Shown here one piece after another: positions 26,573 through 34,814 of a stretch of 56,555 nucleotides of DNA; position 1 is the stretch's first letter, and every line of letters starts with the position of its first letter. Position numbers and translations under genes: made by a program. The notes beneath the pieces are model-generated. The model was given only the letters and a program-made list of their open reading frames with translations, was not told where the DNA came from and ran no database searches. The stretch comes from Rikenellaceae bacterium (lineage in GTDB: Bacteria; Bacteroidota; Bacteroidia; Bacteroidales; UBA932): contig JALEPJ010000037.1 in NCBI GenBank assembly GCA_022766385.1, forward strand, positions 1-56,555, given 5' to 3'.

Positions 26573-27474
26573 AATATTTCCATTAAGTACGAGAGAGTTA
26601 TTTTTCACATTCGCAAAATAAAAACAATGTGGTATTCTATTACTCGCAGAACTCGTAAAAGAATTCTAATTCTCGACTTATCCTGGAAAAACAGTATTCC
26701 AGAACTCGCATATATGCCTTCCAGAACTCGCATAAATACTATAAATGATATCGGGCAATGCCCTTATAATCATTAGATTACAGTAATTATTCTAGATGCC
26801 GTTAAGTCATTGATAAGTATTGATTCTTATTTAATAAACAAGGGAAAAGGAAAGAGAAATAACAGCAGATAAATTAGTAATTATTCTATTTCTCGCGAAA
26901 AGTGGCAAAGTAATCCGGAACTCGCACAAATAACCATATATAAGTAATATTAAACTCGCGTAAACGTCTTCCATACCTCGCAAATAAAATTATATTATCC
27001 CATCTAAAACACTAAAAATCAAACAGTTAAAACTTATTTTCAATTTCTTGTTAAGTCATTATTAAGTATTGATTATATTTAATAAACAAGAATAAAGGAA
27101 AGAGAACATAATTTGATGAAACAAATATGTTAGTAATTTTACCATTGTGTTTTATTCGCTGAAAATAAGTTTCTAAACAAATTATTAACAAGATCATTCC
27201 AGCAATCTTTTTTGTATTGTTATATCTTTATATTTAAATATATACTTGTTTCTCATTGAATTTATGCGAGTTTTAGAATAAAAAGAAATCAGTTCACTAT
27301 AAGCTTCTAACTCTAATATAATAAGTATTCTATTTCTCGTTATATATCTCATTATTTGGTATTCTTAAACTCGCCAATCTATCAACTTAGAATTGCAAAA
27401 TGTTAGTAATCAATACTTTAGCTAAAGTAAATATTAAAGCTAATATATATGTATTATTGTATTCCTAAACTCGC
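26566..27474 (+). repeat. Iteron field: candidate replication origin
   Basis: The core CTCGC, usually within TATTCYWRAACTCGC, occurs ten times on the plus strand with starts at 26568, 26643, 26705, 26727, 26892, 26921, 26955, 26977, 27370 and 27470. Near-copies lie at 26652, 26672 and 27336, and one inverted copy at 27266-27270. Paired copies 22 bases apart (26705/26727 and 26955/26977) place sites two helical turns apart, as for iterons. Between them are A+T-rich stretches suited to unwinding. The field lies between rep and parA in a 1.1-kb gap that has no gene. No perfect DnaA box (TTATCCACA) was seen. Confidence 0.75.
26633..27130 (+). repeat. 249-base tandem duplication within the origin
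   Basis: Unit 1 (26633-26881) and unit 2 (26882-27130) are diverged copies in fixed register. TATTCTAT recurs at 26633 and 26882, TTAAGTCATT at 26802 and 27051, and TTTAATAAACAAG with a purine block (AAAGGAAAGAGAA) follows in both. Each offset is 249. Iteron spacings inside the units are also alike (29, 33, 22 and 29, 34, 22). The end of each unit is TTAGTAAT. Register drifts by 7 bases only near the end. Confidence 0.75.
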
Positions 27475-27562
27475 TTAATCTTCTAATACCGAACATAATT
27501 TATATTTGTATACTTCTGATTTAGTATTGCTGCATCTATATTTATAGAAACCACAAAAAATA

Positions 27563-27594
27563 TTTTGATAGTTTTATATATAATTGTAAATTTG
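27563..27594 (+). promoter_or_regulatory. parA promoter
   Basis: TTTTG (27563-27567) and TAAATTTG (27587-27594) are 19 bases apart, a full match to the Bacteroides promoter. The -7 box ends 21 bases before the parA ATG. The last iteron (27470) is about 90 bases upstream. Confidence 0.7.
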
Positions 27595-27615
27595 TATATC
27601 AATTAGTATTAGATT

Positions 27616-28389
27616 ATGGGACAAACTATATGCTTTGCAAATAATAAAGGTGGTGTAGGTAAATCAACAACCTCCGCTGCTATAGGTCAGGCCTGGGCAA
27701 AAATGGGTAAAAAGATTCTTTTTGTTGACTTGGACTCTCAGGCAAATCTTACTTCTATGATATCACCACTTGCACCTGACCAACATGAATCTACCATAAG
27801 AGATGCGTTTCTGAATAGTAAAGATCTAAAAGTCGAGAATGTATCAGAGAACATTGATCTCATTCCTTCAGAATTGTCTCTTTCCAACTTCGACAGAGAT
27901 ACTGCTACTTTTACTGGTAGAGAGTACCTTCTGGTTGACCTGCTTAAACCTCTTAAACCTAAATATGATTTCATTATCATTGACTGTCCCCCTGCACTTG
28001 GCCTTATTACTTATAATGCAATGATCGCTTCTGACCATCTAATTATGGTTACAACAGCAGATGGACTCAGTTATTCAGGTCTTGTTATGGTTGCAAATCT
28101 TTACGCTGATGTTAAATCAAGTGATCGTTTAAACAAAAACTTGAAATTGTCAGGCGTAATAATCACAAAGTACGAGAAAAACAAGCTTTCAGAAATGTAT
28201 TATAACAAGATTAGGGAAGATCTTCGGGAAGTTGTAATAGAACCTGTAATTCATAAAGCGACGAAGATTGCCCAGGCTGCTTCATTCGGCCAGAATATTT
28301 ATGATTACGATCCAGACGGAAAGGCAACACAGGAATATCTCCGTGTAGCCCAGACTCTTGCTCTTCGTGTTATGGATGACATTGAATAG
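27616..28389 (+). CDS. parA: ParA-family partition ATPase
   Basis: The 257-residue protein has the deviant Walker A motif KGGVGKSTT (K11-T19) with the signature lysine, the Walker A' VDLDSQANLTSM and Walker B FIIIDCPPALGL. There is no N-terminal DNA-binding domain, so it is a short ParA (type Ib or Soj-like). It forms ATP-dependent assemblies on nucleoid DNA that move partner-bound centromeres. The next gene, 63 bases downstream, encodes a small RHH-like protein in the position of a centromere-binding partner. Together with rep and the iterons this is a replication-partition module. Confidence 0.93.
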   Translation: MGQTICFANNKGGVGKSTTSAAIGQAWAKMGKKILFVDLDSQANLTSMISPLAPDQHESTIRDAFLNSKDLKVENVSENIDLIPSELSLSNFDRDTATFTGREYLLVDLLKPLKPKYDFIIIDCPPALGLITYNAMIASDHLIMVTTADGLSYSGLVMVANLYADVKSSDRLNKNLKLSGVIITKYEKNKLSEMYYNKIREDLREVVIEPVIHKATKIAQAASFGQNIYDYDPDGKATQEYLRVAQTLALRVMDDIE

Positions 28390-28452
28390 TATTCCTAATC
28401 ACTTAATATCTTATTGTTTATTTTGAATTATCTGGAGTAACATTATAATAAT

Positions 28453-28827
28453 ATGGCAAAGAAAGTTGATCAGTTCGAAAAGTTCCGTGCAGCTACACTG
28501 GGACGTCCATCTGAGCTTAGTAGCGTTATTCAGTCTTCACAGTCTGACAACAAAAACACAGAAGTAGAAGTAGTAACTCCTTCTGCAACTCTCGTAGAAC
28601 CGATTCAATCTACGCAAGAATCTCTTCAGGTTCAAAACTCTACTGTTGAGATACAGAACGGAAAAGTAAGTAAGAATGCTGACAGAGAACTCGTAAGCTT
28701 CCATATTGCCAAAGACAGGAAGAAGAAACTTGGTCTTTTAAAGTATCAACAAGAACGTTCTTTTGGTGAACTCTATAGTGAAGCTATTGACGACCTCCTG
28801 AAGAAGTATGGAGTCCTTGATAATTAA
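28453..28827 (+). CDS. Small ribbon-helix-helix-like protein, probable ParA partner
   Basis: The 124-residue protein has a low-complexity N-terminal two-thirds (Ser, Gln, Thr, Glu rich, about residues 20-75) and a compact C-terminus: RELVSFHIAKDRKKKLGLLK, then ERSFGELYSEAIDDLLKKYG. A beta strand followed by two helices of this type is the ribbon-helix-helix pattern of ParG, Omega and other small centromere-binding proteins, which often have a flexible tail that stimulates the ParA ATPase. It does not resemble the large HTH ParB proteins. It lies directly after parA and ends 47 bases before a strong terminator. Role inferred from fold and position. Confidence 0.65.
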   Translation: MAKKVDQFEKFRAATLGRPSELSSVIQSSQSDNKNTEVEVVTPSATLVEPIQSTQESLQVQNSTVEIQNGKVSKNADRELVSFHIAKDRKKKLGLLKYQQERSFGELYSEAIDDLLKKYGVLDN

Positions 28828-28874
28828 CATCACTCCCCTACCCTCTTCTTTACTGTAAATTTTCAAAAGTGATT

Positions 28875-28913
28875 AGTGATTTCAGAACTTATCTGAAATC
28901 ACTTTTTCTTTTT
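28875..28913 (+). terminator. Strong intrinsic terminator of the par operon
   Basis: AGTGATTTCAG (28875-28885) pairs perfectly with CTGAAATCACT (28893-28903) around a 7-base loop and is followed by TTTTCTTTTT. It lies 47 bases after the stop of the small RHH-like gene. Confidence 0.88.
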
Positions 28914-29726
28914 CCAGTTAAATATATCTATAAATTTATATACATATATTAATCTATTATATATATTTAAACATATAATCAATTTTAAAATATGAACATA
29001 TACCTTAAATATATATATTTATTTATACACAAATGAATAATTATATTACTATAAAAGTATATTTATAATAATACAAATTTACATACTGACTGTATATTGA
29101 TTCTAATTCTATTATATCTATATAGAATTATAGAAAAGTATAATTATAGGTGTATATAACTATAGAAAAGCTTGTCGTAAAACATTCAAATATAGTGAAT
29201 TAATAGATTTATCTAAATAGAAATGTATAAATATAGAAATGTATATTTATCAAAATAATATATCATTATATCATTATAACAATATAACATTATAAAAGTA
29301 AAACAATATAAAAGAATATTACTATAAAAGTATTTCACTATATATATTATTAAATATTTCTATATAACAACATAATTATATCATTATATATCAATATATA
29401 AATATTTATCAATATAGCTAAAGATATTAAAACATATATTTATATAAATATAAACATATATACTTATTTGCTTATATTTTTCTTTAAGCTCTATTCTATT
29501 ACCTATAAAGTTCTGATCTCCCCTTCTCTTTATTCTATCCTCATTCAACAACTACGATACTATTTCTATAGAAGTATAATTATAATTAAATAGATTACTA
29601 TAAATACATTTATATCAACAAATAATAATATATATCTATACTAATATAATTATATTCATTTATAGAAAACTATAACTAATAGAATGACGCTAAAGAATTG
29701 CCAATAATGGAAATAGGGGAGTACAC
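28914..29726. repeat. Extremely AT-rich convergent intergenic region, candidate centromere
   Basis: This 0.8-kb gap lies between the 3' ends of the par operon and the primase gene, so it needs no promoter for either. By hand count positions 28921-29460 hold about 70 G or C in 540 bases (13 percent). It has no open frame that looks coding. It contains recurring A/T words: ATTACTATAAAAGTAT is exact at 29045-29060 and 29318-29333, ATTATAAAAGTA lies at 29290, and TATAGAAA(A/T)G recurs near 29130, 29160 and 29235. A centromere for the RHH-like protein or a replication-associated AT island are the two main options. Confidence 0.5.
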
Positions 29727-30932
29727 TCAGAATTTTGTTATGTTGTCTGAGAGATATTGCCACCAAGGTTTAGCTGAACTCAATATCCTAAGAAAAGACT
29801 CGCTGCCCATTTCTCGTATAAACTCGTCCGGATCGCATGGCTTTGGGAACTCTGCGACATAGAGTTTCTTAAAGTCTGGTTTTATGTCGAGAATGCTTAT
29901 TATGCTTCGTCTATTGGCATTGAAGCGTTTGGCATAGTCAGGATTTCCGTCTTTATCCTTATCCAAGTCTAAACATAGAGTAATCTTTTGTACGTTCCTG
30001 TTGAAAGCATCACAAATCTGCGCACGTCTCTCACCACTCAAATATGCTCCTCCAATGGCAACAGCACCTGAAATGCCTTTGCTTGTCGCTGTCAAGGCAT
30101 CCAGTTCACCTTCCATTACTATTAGTGTCTTCGCTTCGTACCCTGTACTTATATTGAAGAATGAAGTCTTCCTGTCTAAGTTTTTGTTGACAATATATTT
30201 AGGCTGTGTGTCAGGATTAATAGATCTGAACAGAAATCCTTTGATTTTCCCACCGCTACGGAAGGGGATAGAGAGTATATATTCCTTTCCTACACTTGTG
30301 TATCCGTCAACAGATCTGACTTCGCACGCAAATTTGAGATCCTCAAGGCTGAATCCTTGTCTCGGATTTGTAATGTATGCCTCAACTTTATCCCAGGCTG
30401 GTACAAGTCCAAAGCCCAGAGTTTCAATATCTTCCTCGCTAAAACCACGAGTGATGTTCAGGTACTTCCTGACATCTTTGGCTACAGTACCTGTGTTGTT
30501 GTGCAAATTCCACTTGAAATAAGCTTCCAGCTTCTCAAGTAATCTTTGACTTGTGCTTTTTGTATCATATAGATTTCCTGAACCGTTCTTAGGTACTGAA
30601 ATACCCAAACGCTCAGCGGCGAATACATAAGCCTCATAAATCGTATTCAGACCATTGTCTTCTTTCAACTTATCGATTATTGCTATCTTGTTGTCCCATT
30701 CTCCCTGTTCGCGGAAGAATAAATCGTTGGCATAAACAACAGTCTTCTCTTTATTAGGCTTTTTAGGTAGGCTTAAGTCTATTTTGAAAGGACTGGCCCA
30801 ATGGTCATCCTTGCTTCCGGCTTGTATGCGTCTGAAGCAATAAGCCGGAAACAAAGAGTCCAAATGCTCGTATATAATAGGATTGGCTACATTCCTCTCC
30901 CATTCCCGCAATATGTCTAGATAATCTGCCAT
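29727..30932 (-). CDS. TOPRIM-domain DNA primase-like protein
   Basis: The 401-residue protein has a helical N-terminal half (residues 1-120, no zinc-finger cysteines) and a DnaG/T7 gp4-like core: FSEEDIETLGFGLVPAW, SIPFRSGGKIKGFLFR, then the TOPRIM site VMEGELDALTATS (catalytic Glu) and LCLDLDKDKDG (acidic DxD). It is shorter than DnaG, with no DnaB-binding tail evident, as in plasmid and phage primases. It probably makes primers for the local rep-dependent origin. The start is 6 bases after the stop of the S9 peptidase gene, with no promoter between, so it may be cotranscribed with that unrelated gene. Confidence 0.8.
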   Translation of the reverse strand: MADYLDILREWERNVANPIIYEHLDSLFPAYCFRRIQAGSKDDHWASPFKIDLSLPKKPNKEKTVVYANDLFFREQGEWDNKIAIIDKLKEDNGLNTIYEAYVFAAERLGISVPKNGSGNLYDTKSTSQRLLEKLEAYFKWNLHNNTGTVAKDVRKYLNITRGFSEEDIETLGFGLVPAWDKVEAYITNPRQGFSLEDLKFACEVRSVDGYTSVGKEYILSIPFRSGGKIKGFLFRSINPDTQPKYIVNKNLDRKTSFFNISTGYEAKTLIVMEGELDALTATSKGISGAVAIGGAYLSGERRAQICDAFNRNVQKITLCLDLDKDKDGNPDYAKRFNANRRSIISILDIKPDFKKLYVAEFPKPCDPDEFIREMGSESFLRILSSAKPWWQYLSDNITKF

Positions 30933-30938
30933 TTATGA

Positions 30939-33386
30939 TTACAGATTCTTCTGAGGGTAAAGCTCATTCCACCAGCTGTCATCCTCCTGAAGGTATTTCG
31001 AGAACCAGGCGAAGATGGTGCGAAGCCATTGTCTGCGCTTTGCATAGTCGGAAATACCGTGATTCTCGCCGTCCACAACGACGAAGGCAGTGTCATTGCC
31101 AAGAATCTTCAGGGCAGTGAACATCTGAATGCTCTCCCCGATTGGAACATTCGTATCTGCTGAACCGTGGAGGAAGAGCAGAGGAGTATGAATCTTGTCG
31201 GCATTGAAAAGGGTGCTGTGGTCAACGAAGAGGTTCTTATTGGTCCAAGGGTAATTGTCAGCCATACTGACTTCGCTGTATGAATATCCCCAATAACCTT
31301 CACCCCAGTAGCTTGTGTGATCGCTGATGCCGGCATGTGAAATACCAGTAGCGTAAATGTCTGTCTTAGAGAGCAATAATTGAGTCATAAAGCCACCGTA
31401 TGAGGCGCTGAAACAACCTATGTGCTCCTTGTCAACATAAGGGTGGTCTTCGCAGAACTTCAGGGTTCCTTCAATGATATCGTCGGAAATAACATCGCCT
31501 GCGGTGTTGACGTGTCTTGCCGCAAATTCCTGACCGAAGCCAGCTGCTCCGCTTGGGTTGATTACATAGAAGATGTAACCCATTGCCGCGTAAACCTGTG
31601 GAGAATATGATCCGTAGCAATATCTCGCAGTAGGGGAGCAGCCTCCGTAATAGTGGACAATGAGAGGGTACTTCTTTGATGGATCGAAGTCAGGAGGAAG
31701 CACATAGAATCCGTTGATGAGGTCTCCGCGGCTGCTCTTGAACTCATATGCCAGGCCTTCTCCCATCTTCACGTCACCAAACCTTTCTGCATCAAAATCA
31801 TAAAGAAGGGTCTCCTTACCACTCTTGAGGTCCATACAGTAGGCTCTGTCGCCATTGACCAGGCTCTGCCCGTAATATACAAGCACAGGAGCCTTGTCTG
31901 CAAGGTCGAAAGCATAAAGATACTCCTCGGAATTCTTCATCCATACAGCCTTGCCGTTCTTTGGGTCGATTCGATAGAGGTTCTGCACATCCTTATCCTC
32001 TGTACTTGCGTAAATCTTGCCGTCTGCGCTGCTCCACACTGCTGTGGAAATGGAAGGATTGAACTTTTTCGTGATAGGATTGACCTTGCCGTCCTTTATG
32101 TTCAGCACGAAGAGCTGGATGTCGTATCCGTTAGGAATCTGTCCCGGTTTCACGTCCTTGCCGACACCATTGAATGCCTCGGCAGTACCGGTAATAAGCA
32201 ATTGGGTCGCGTCAGGGGAGTATTGCGCCGCATTTATGAAGCCATCGTCCTTGACAATGGTCTTAACCTCAAGGCTCTCGAGATCCATCTCGAGCACTGA
32301 GCTGAGCTGTGTAGGACGCTGGCTAAGTCTCTCCCTGCTGGTCATAAAGAGCAATTTGCGGCCGTCGCGGGAAATGTCCGCGAGCCAGGTGTCGTGCCAG
32401 CCATAGGTCAATTGCTGCAAAACACCTGTGGCAAGGTCGTACTTTGCGAGATAAGTGCGGTCTCTCCAGCCTGGCTGTCTGTCATTTGGTGTAAGTATCT
32501 GATGCACATCACCTTCGCTCGGACCTTTCTGCACCAGTGAGTAAATCAGGAAGTCTTCGGTAGGGGCAATGGTGAAACTCCCTTCCGGAAGTCCTGAGCA
32601 GAGCAATGACTCCTCTCCGCTTGCAGGATCACAGCTGTAGAGCTTTCGTACATTGCCCTCAATCCTGGTGTAGTAATATCTGTCGCTGGCAGGCATCCAG
32701 CTGACATTTTCTCTTGTGCGGGCGAGTATCCTGCCGTCGCTGGCCTGGATTATTTCATACCAGTATTCATTGCGGCCGTTATTGTCTATATTCCTGTGTC
32801 CCAGCTTGATATACTTGCCGGAGGCGGAGATGCTGATTCCTCCGCAGCTGATGCCGTCGGTGTTGTAGTCAAGGGAGAAGATGCGCTTGCCGTCCTCGCG
32901 CAGGCTCAGACGTCCTTCCTTCTCAGGTATGACACTGACTTTCAATGAGTCATTGCCCTCAGGACCGCTGATGCATTTGATTACGAACTCGTGGGTACCC
33001 GGCTCGAGTTTCAACTTGTCATTGGCCTGAACCTTCTTGCCGTCGAAGTAGAGCTTGTAGTCCTTCAGACCCTTGATGTTGACCTCGGCCTTGGTAAAGA
33101 TGCGGTTCTCCACATTGAAGCCCAGAAGGTGGAGGGCTTCCTTTCCTGCTGCCGGGATGGCATTGACCGTAACGGCATTATCCAAAGCGTCGAAAGGCAT
33201 TGACGAATCCAGAATGGAGTTCTTGTTGAATGCGTCACCCTTGATATTGACACTGTCAATCAGATGAGGCATAGTAAAGGCGTATGGGCCTGCGTGTCTG
33301 AAAGAATTGATTTCAATGGCATTGCTCTGAGCAAGCGCGCTCATTGACACGAGCAACAATGCGAGGCTTTGGAAAGACTTTTTCAT
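30939..33386 (-). CDS. Secreted S9 prolyl oligopeptidase-family peptidase (DPP IV-like)
   Basis: From the ATG at 33386 the protein has 815 residues. It starts with a signal peptide (KKSFQSLALLLVSMSALAQ). A beta-propeller of WD-like blades fills about residues 150-520, followed by an alpha/beta hydrolase. The triad is Ser662 in SASYGG, Asp744 in HGSADTNVP and His776 in GENHGIS. Such enzymes cleave dipeptides or short peptides, often after proline, in the periplasm. A frame reaching 33581 is rejected because a promoter box lies inside it and the signal peptide begins at the chosen start. The primase gene follows 6 bases after the stop. Confidence 0.9.
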   Translation of the reverse strand: MKKSFQSLALLLVSMSALAQSNAIEINSFRHAGPYAFTMPHLIDSVNIKGDAFNKNSILDSSMPFDALDNAVTVNAIPAAGKEALHLLGFNVENRIFTKAEVNIKGLKDYKLYFDGKKVQANDKLKLEPGTHEFVIKCISGPEGNDSLKVSVIPEKEGRLSLREDGKRIFSLDYNTDGISCGGISISASGKYIKLGHRNIDNNGRNEYWYEIIQASDGRILARTRENVSWMPASDRYYYTRIEGNVRKLYSCDPASGEESLLCSGLPEGSFTIAPTEDFLIYSLVQKGPSEGDVHQILTPNDRQPGWRDRTYLAKYDLATGVLQQLTYGWHDTWLADISRDGRKLLFMTSRERLSQRPTQLSSVLEMDLESLEVKTIVKDDGFINAAQYSPDATQLLITGTAEAFNGVGKDVKPGQIPNGYDIQLFVLNIKDGKVNPITKKFNPSISTAVWSSADGKIYASTEDKDVQNLYRIDPKNGKAVWMKNSEEYLYAFDLADKAPVLVYYGQSLVNGDRAYCMDLKSGKETLLYDFDAERFGDVKMGEGLAYEFKSSRGDLINGFYVLPPDFDPSKKYPLIVHYYGGCSPTARYCYGSYSPQVYAAMGYIFYVINPSGAAGFGQEFAARHVNTAGDVISDDIIEGTLKFCEDHPYVDKEHIGCFSASYGGFMTQLLLSKTDIYATGISHAGISDHTSYWGEGYWGYSYSEVSMADNYPWTNKNLFVDHSTLFNADKIHTPLLFLHGSADTNVPIGESIQMFTALKILGNDTAFVVVDGENHGISDYAKRRQWLRTIFAWFSKYLQEDDSWWNELYPQKNL

Positions 33387-33433
33387 ATCGGGTATTTGGT
33401 TAAGTTCTGAAAAATTATGAGGACCAAACTCAA

Positions 33434-33464
33434 CAAATGTATATATTTTGCAGGTGAACTCCAA
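33434..33464 (-). promoter_or_regulatory. Promoter of the S9 peptidase gene
   Basis: On the minus strand TACATTTG (33441-33434) is an exact -7 box and TTG (33464-33462) lies 20 bases upstream. The -7 box is 47 bases before the chosen ATG. Confidence 0.6.
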
Positions 33465-33602
33465 GGATTTATTGAAGTCTTGTATGCGATGAACCACAAG
33501 CCATGCAAACGCGTCCGGCTCGGATTTCCATACTTGGTGAAAAGATAAGTTAGGAAAGAGCAGCTTTGTCTGTTGTATCAAGCTCCTTTAGGATATTTTT
33601 CT

Positions 33603-33610
33603 TAACTTTG
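33603..33610 (+). promoter_or_regulatory. -7 element upstream of the small membrane protein gene
   Basis: TAACTTTG (33603-33610) matches TAnnTTTG and lies 24 bases before the ATG at 33635. A -33 element at the usual distance is not evident. Confidence 0.4.
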
Positions 33611-33634
33611 AAAAATAAAACATATGGTACGGTT

Positions 33635-34072
33635 ATGAAAGACAATAGTACGAGCAATACATACAAGTTTTTGTTCATCTCTCTGATGCTGCTGGTAGTT
33701 GCCGCTTCGGTTGCAATCTTCTTGAACCACAACCGTTACGAGAAGGCGATGGAGGAGCATATTCAGAACGCACTGAGAGTAGAGGAGATTGACGCCACTC
33801 CTATGAATATCCTGGGCGACTATTCGGTGCAGATCTTGGAGGCCGGTGTCGAGACCCAGTACACTGCTTCCATCAGGGAAGACAGTCTTGGAAACCCGGT
33901 GATGACTCTGTATGACGAGTACGAGCCACGCAAAATGATGCTCACAATAAATGAGGACGGAAGCCTGTACAGCGATTACCTGGGAAGAGGCATTATGAGT
34001 TTCAAGAGCAATATTGGAAAAATCATTATCAGATTTGAAAAGGAGGATATGGTATGCACACTAACAAGATAG
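33635..34072 (+). CDS. Small single-pass membrane protein of unknown function
   Basis: From the ATG at 33635 the protein has 145 residues: a short cytoplasmic part, one membrane helix (FLFISLMLLVVAASVAIFL), and a periplasmic beta-rich domain of about 110 residues (GDYSVQILEAGVETQYTASI, then MTLYDEYEPRKMML and DEDGS-like turns). No family was recognised. The last 19 bases overlap the coiled-coil lipoprotein gene, so the two are probably made together. The N-terminal extension to 33566 covers the promoter box and is rejected. Confidence 0.65.
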   Translation: MKDNSTSNTYKFLFISLMLLVVAASVAIFLNHNRYEKAMEEHIQNALRVEEIDATPMNILGDYSVQILEAGVETQYTASIREDSLGNPVMTLYDEYEPRKMMLTINEDGSLYSDYLGRGIMSFKSNIGKIIIRFEKEDMVCTLTR

Positions 34073-34806
34073 CGACTCTGGCATTGGCTGCAATAATGCT
34101 GGCCGGATGCTACAATCCCAATATTACCGACAGCCCCGAAGTCGAGGACCTTAAGAAGGAACTTGCAGAACTGCGCAAATCGGATTCTGAGCTCAGGAGT
34201 AAGTATATTGCACAGAATGAGGAGCTTAGCTCCATTCTCAACGAGTTGGCCAGCATAACGAGCAAGACTTCGGATCTTCGCTTGAATGTGGAGATGGGTG
34301 CTGCCAGGCTCACTCAGGCGGAACAGATTTCAAAGAGTATATCCAATATCAAGGGTAGAATTACTGCCCTCGAAAAGGCCGCCGATGCTATTGGAGTAAA
34401 GAACAAGGAGTTCCAGACTATGATAGATGGACTCAACAGTGTCCTGGAGGAACAAAGGCAGCAGATTGATATCCTGAAAGTTGAGATCGAAACGAAGAAC
34501 CGGACCATTACTTCACAGAAGGATACTATTGCGATGCAGGATATGACCATCAAGAAGCAGATGCTTGAGCTTGAAAAAACTGTAGCTCATCAGGCGAAGC
34601 TTCTTTATGAAGCAGGCAAAGAATTGGAGACTATGGGTGACCAGGTTCCTGAGGTAAGTTGGAAGAAAAACAAGGAAAAGGTGGAGGAAATGCGTCAGAA
34701 CCTCTACCGCAAAGCTCTCGAATACTACAAGCAGTCCTATGCAGAAGGCTATTACGAGGCAAAAGACAGGATATCTGCATTGATTGCCAAAATACAAGCT
34801 AATTAG
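34054..34806 (+). CDS. Coiled-coil lipoprotein
   Basis: The 250-residue protein has a lipoprotein signal (ATLALAAIMLAGC, Cys19) and then a long coiled coil (about residues 29-180: EDLKKELAELRKSDSELRSK and later QRQQIDILKVEIETKNRTI), ending in a helical tail with YRKALEYYKQSYAEGYYEAKD. No family was recognised. An unusually good Shine-Dalgarno, AGGAGG (34041-34046), precedes the ATG by 7 bases; this is rare in Bacteroidales and may allow re-initiation within the overlapping upstream gene. It ends 8 bases before addB on the same strand. A structural or scaffold role in the envelope is a guess. Confidence 0.7.
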   Translation: MHTNKIATLALAAIMLAGCYNPNITDSPEVEDLKKELAELRKSDSELRSKYIAQNEELSSILNELASITSKTSDLRLNVEMGAARLTQAEQISKSISNIKGRITALEKAADAIGVKNKEFQTMIDGLNSVLEEQRQQIDILKVEIETKNRTITSQKDTIAMQDMTIKKQMLELEKTVAHQAKLLYEAGKELETMGDQVPEVSWKKNKEKVEEMRQNLYRKALEYYKQSYAEGYYEAKDRISALIAKIQAN

Positions 34807-34814
34807 AGGATAGA

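Noticed and set aside
26495..26608. N-terminal extension of the Rep protein
   Set aside because: It would span an exact -7 promoter box at 26553-26560 and an iteron core, and the family N-terminus begins at the ATG at 26494.
26566..27474. CRISPR array
   Set aside because: The repeats are short, degenerate, irregularly spaced and partly inverted, and no cas gene is present. Iterons fit better.
28921..29720. Small genes in the AT-rich gap
   Set aside because: Frames are short and made of Ile/Tyr/Asn/Lys codons expected by chance at such composition; no start with a supporting signal.
25373..30932. Prophage
   Set aside because: Rep, ParA and primase occur in phage-plasmids, but no capsid, terminase, portal or lysis genes are present.
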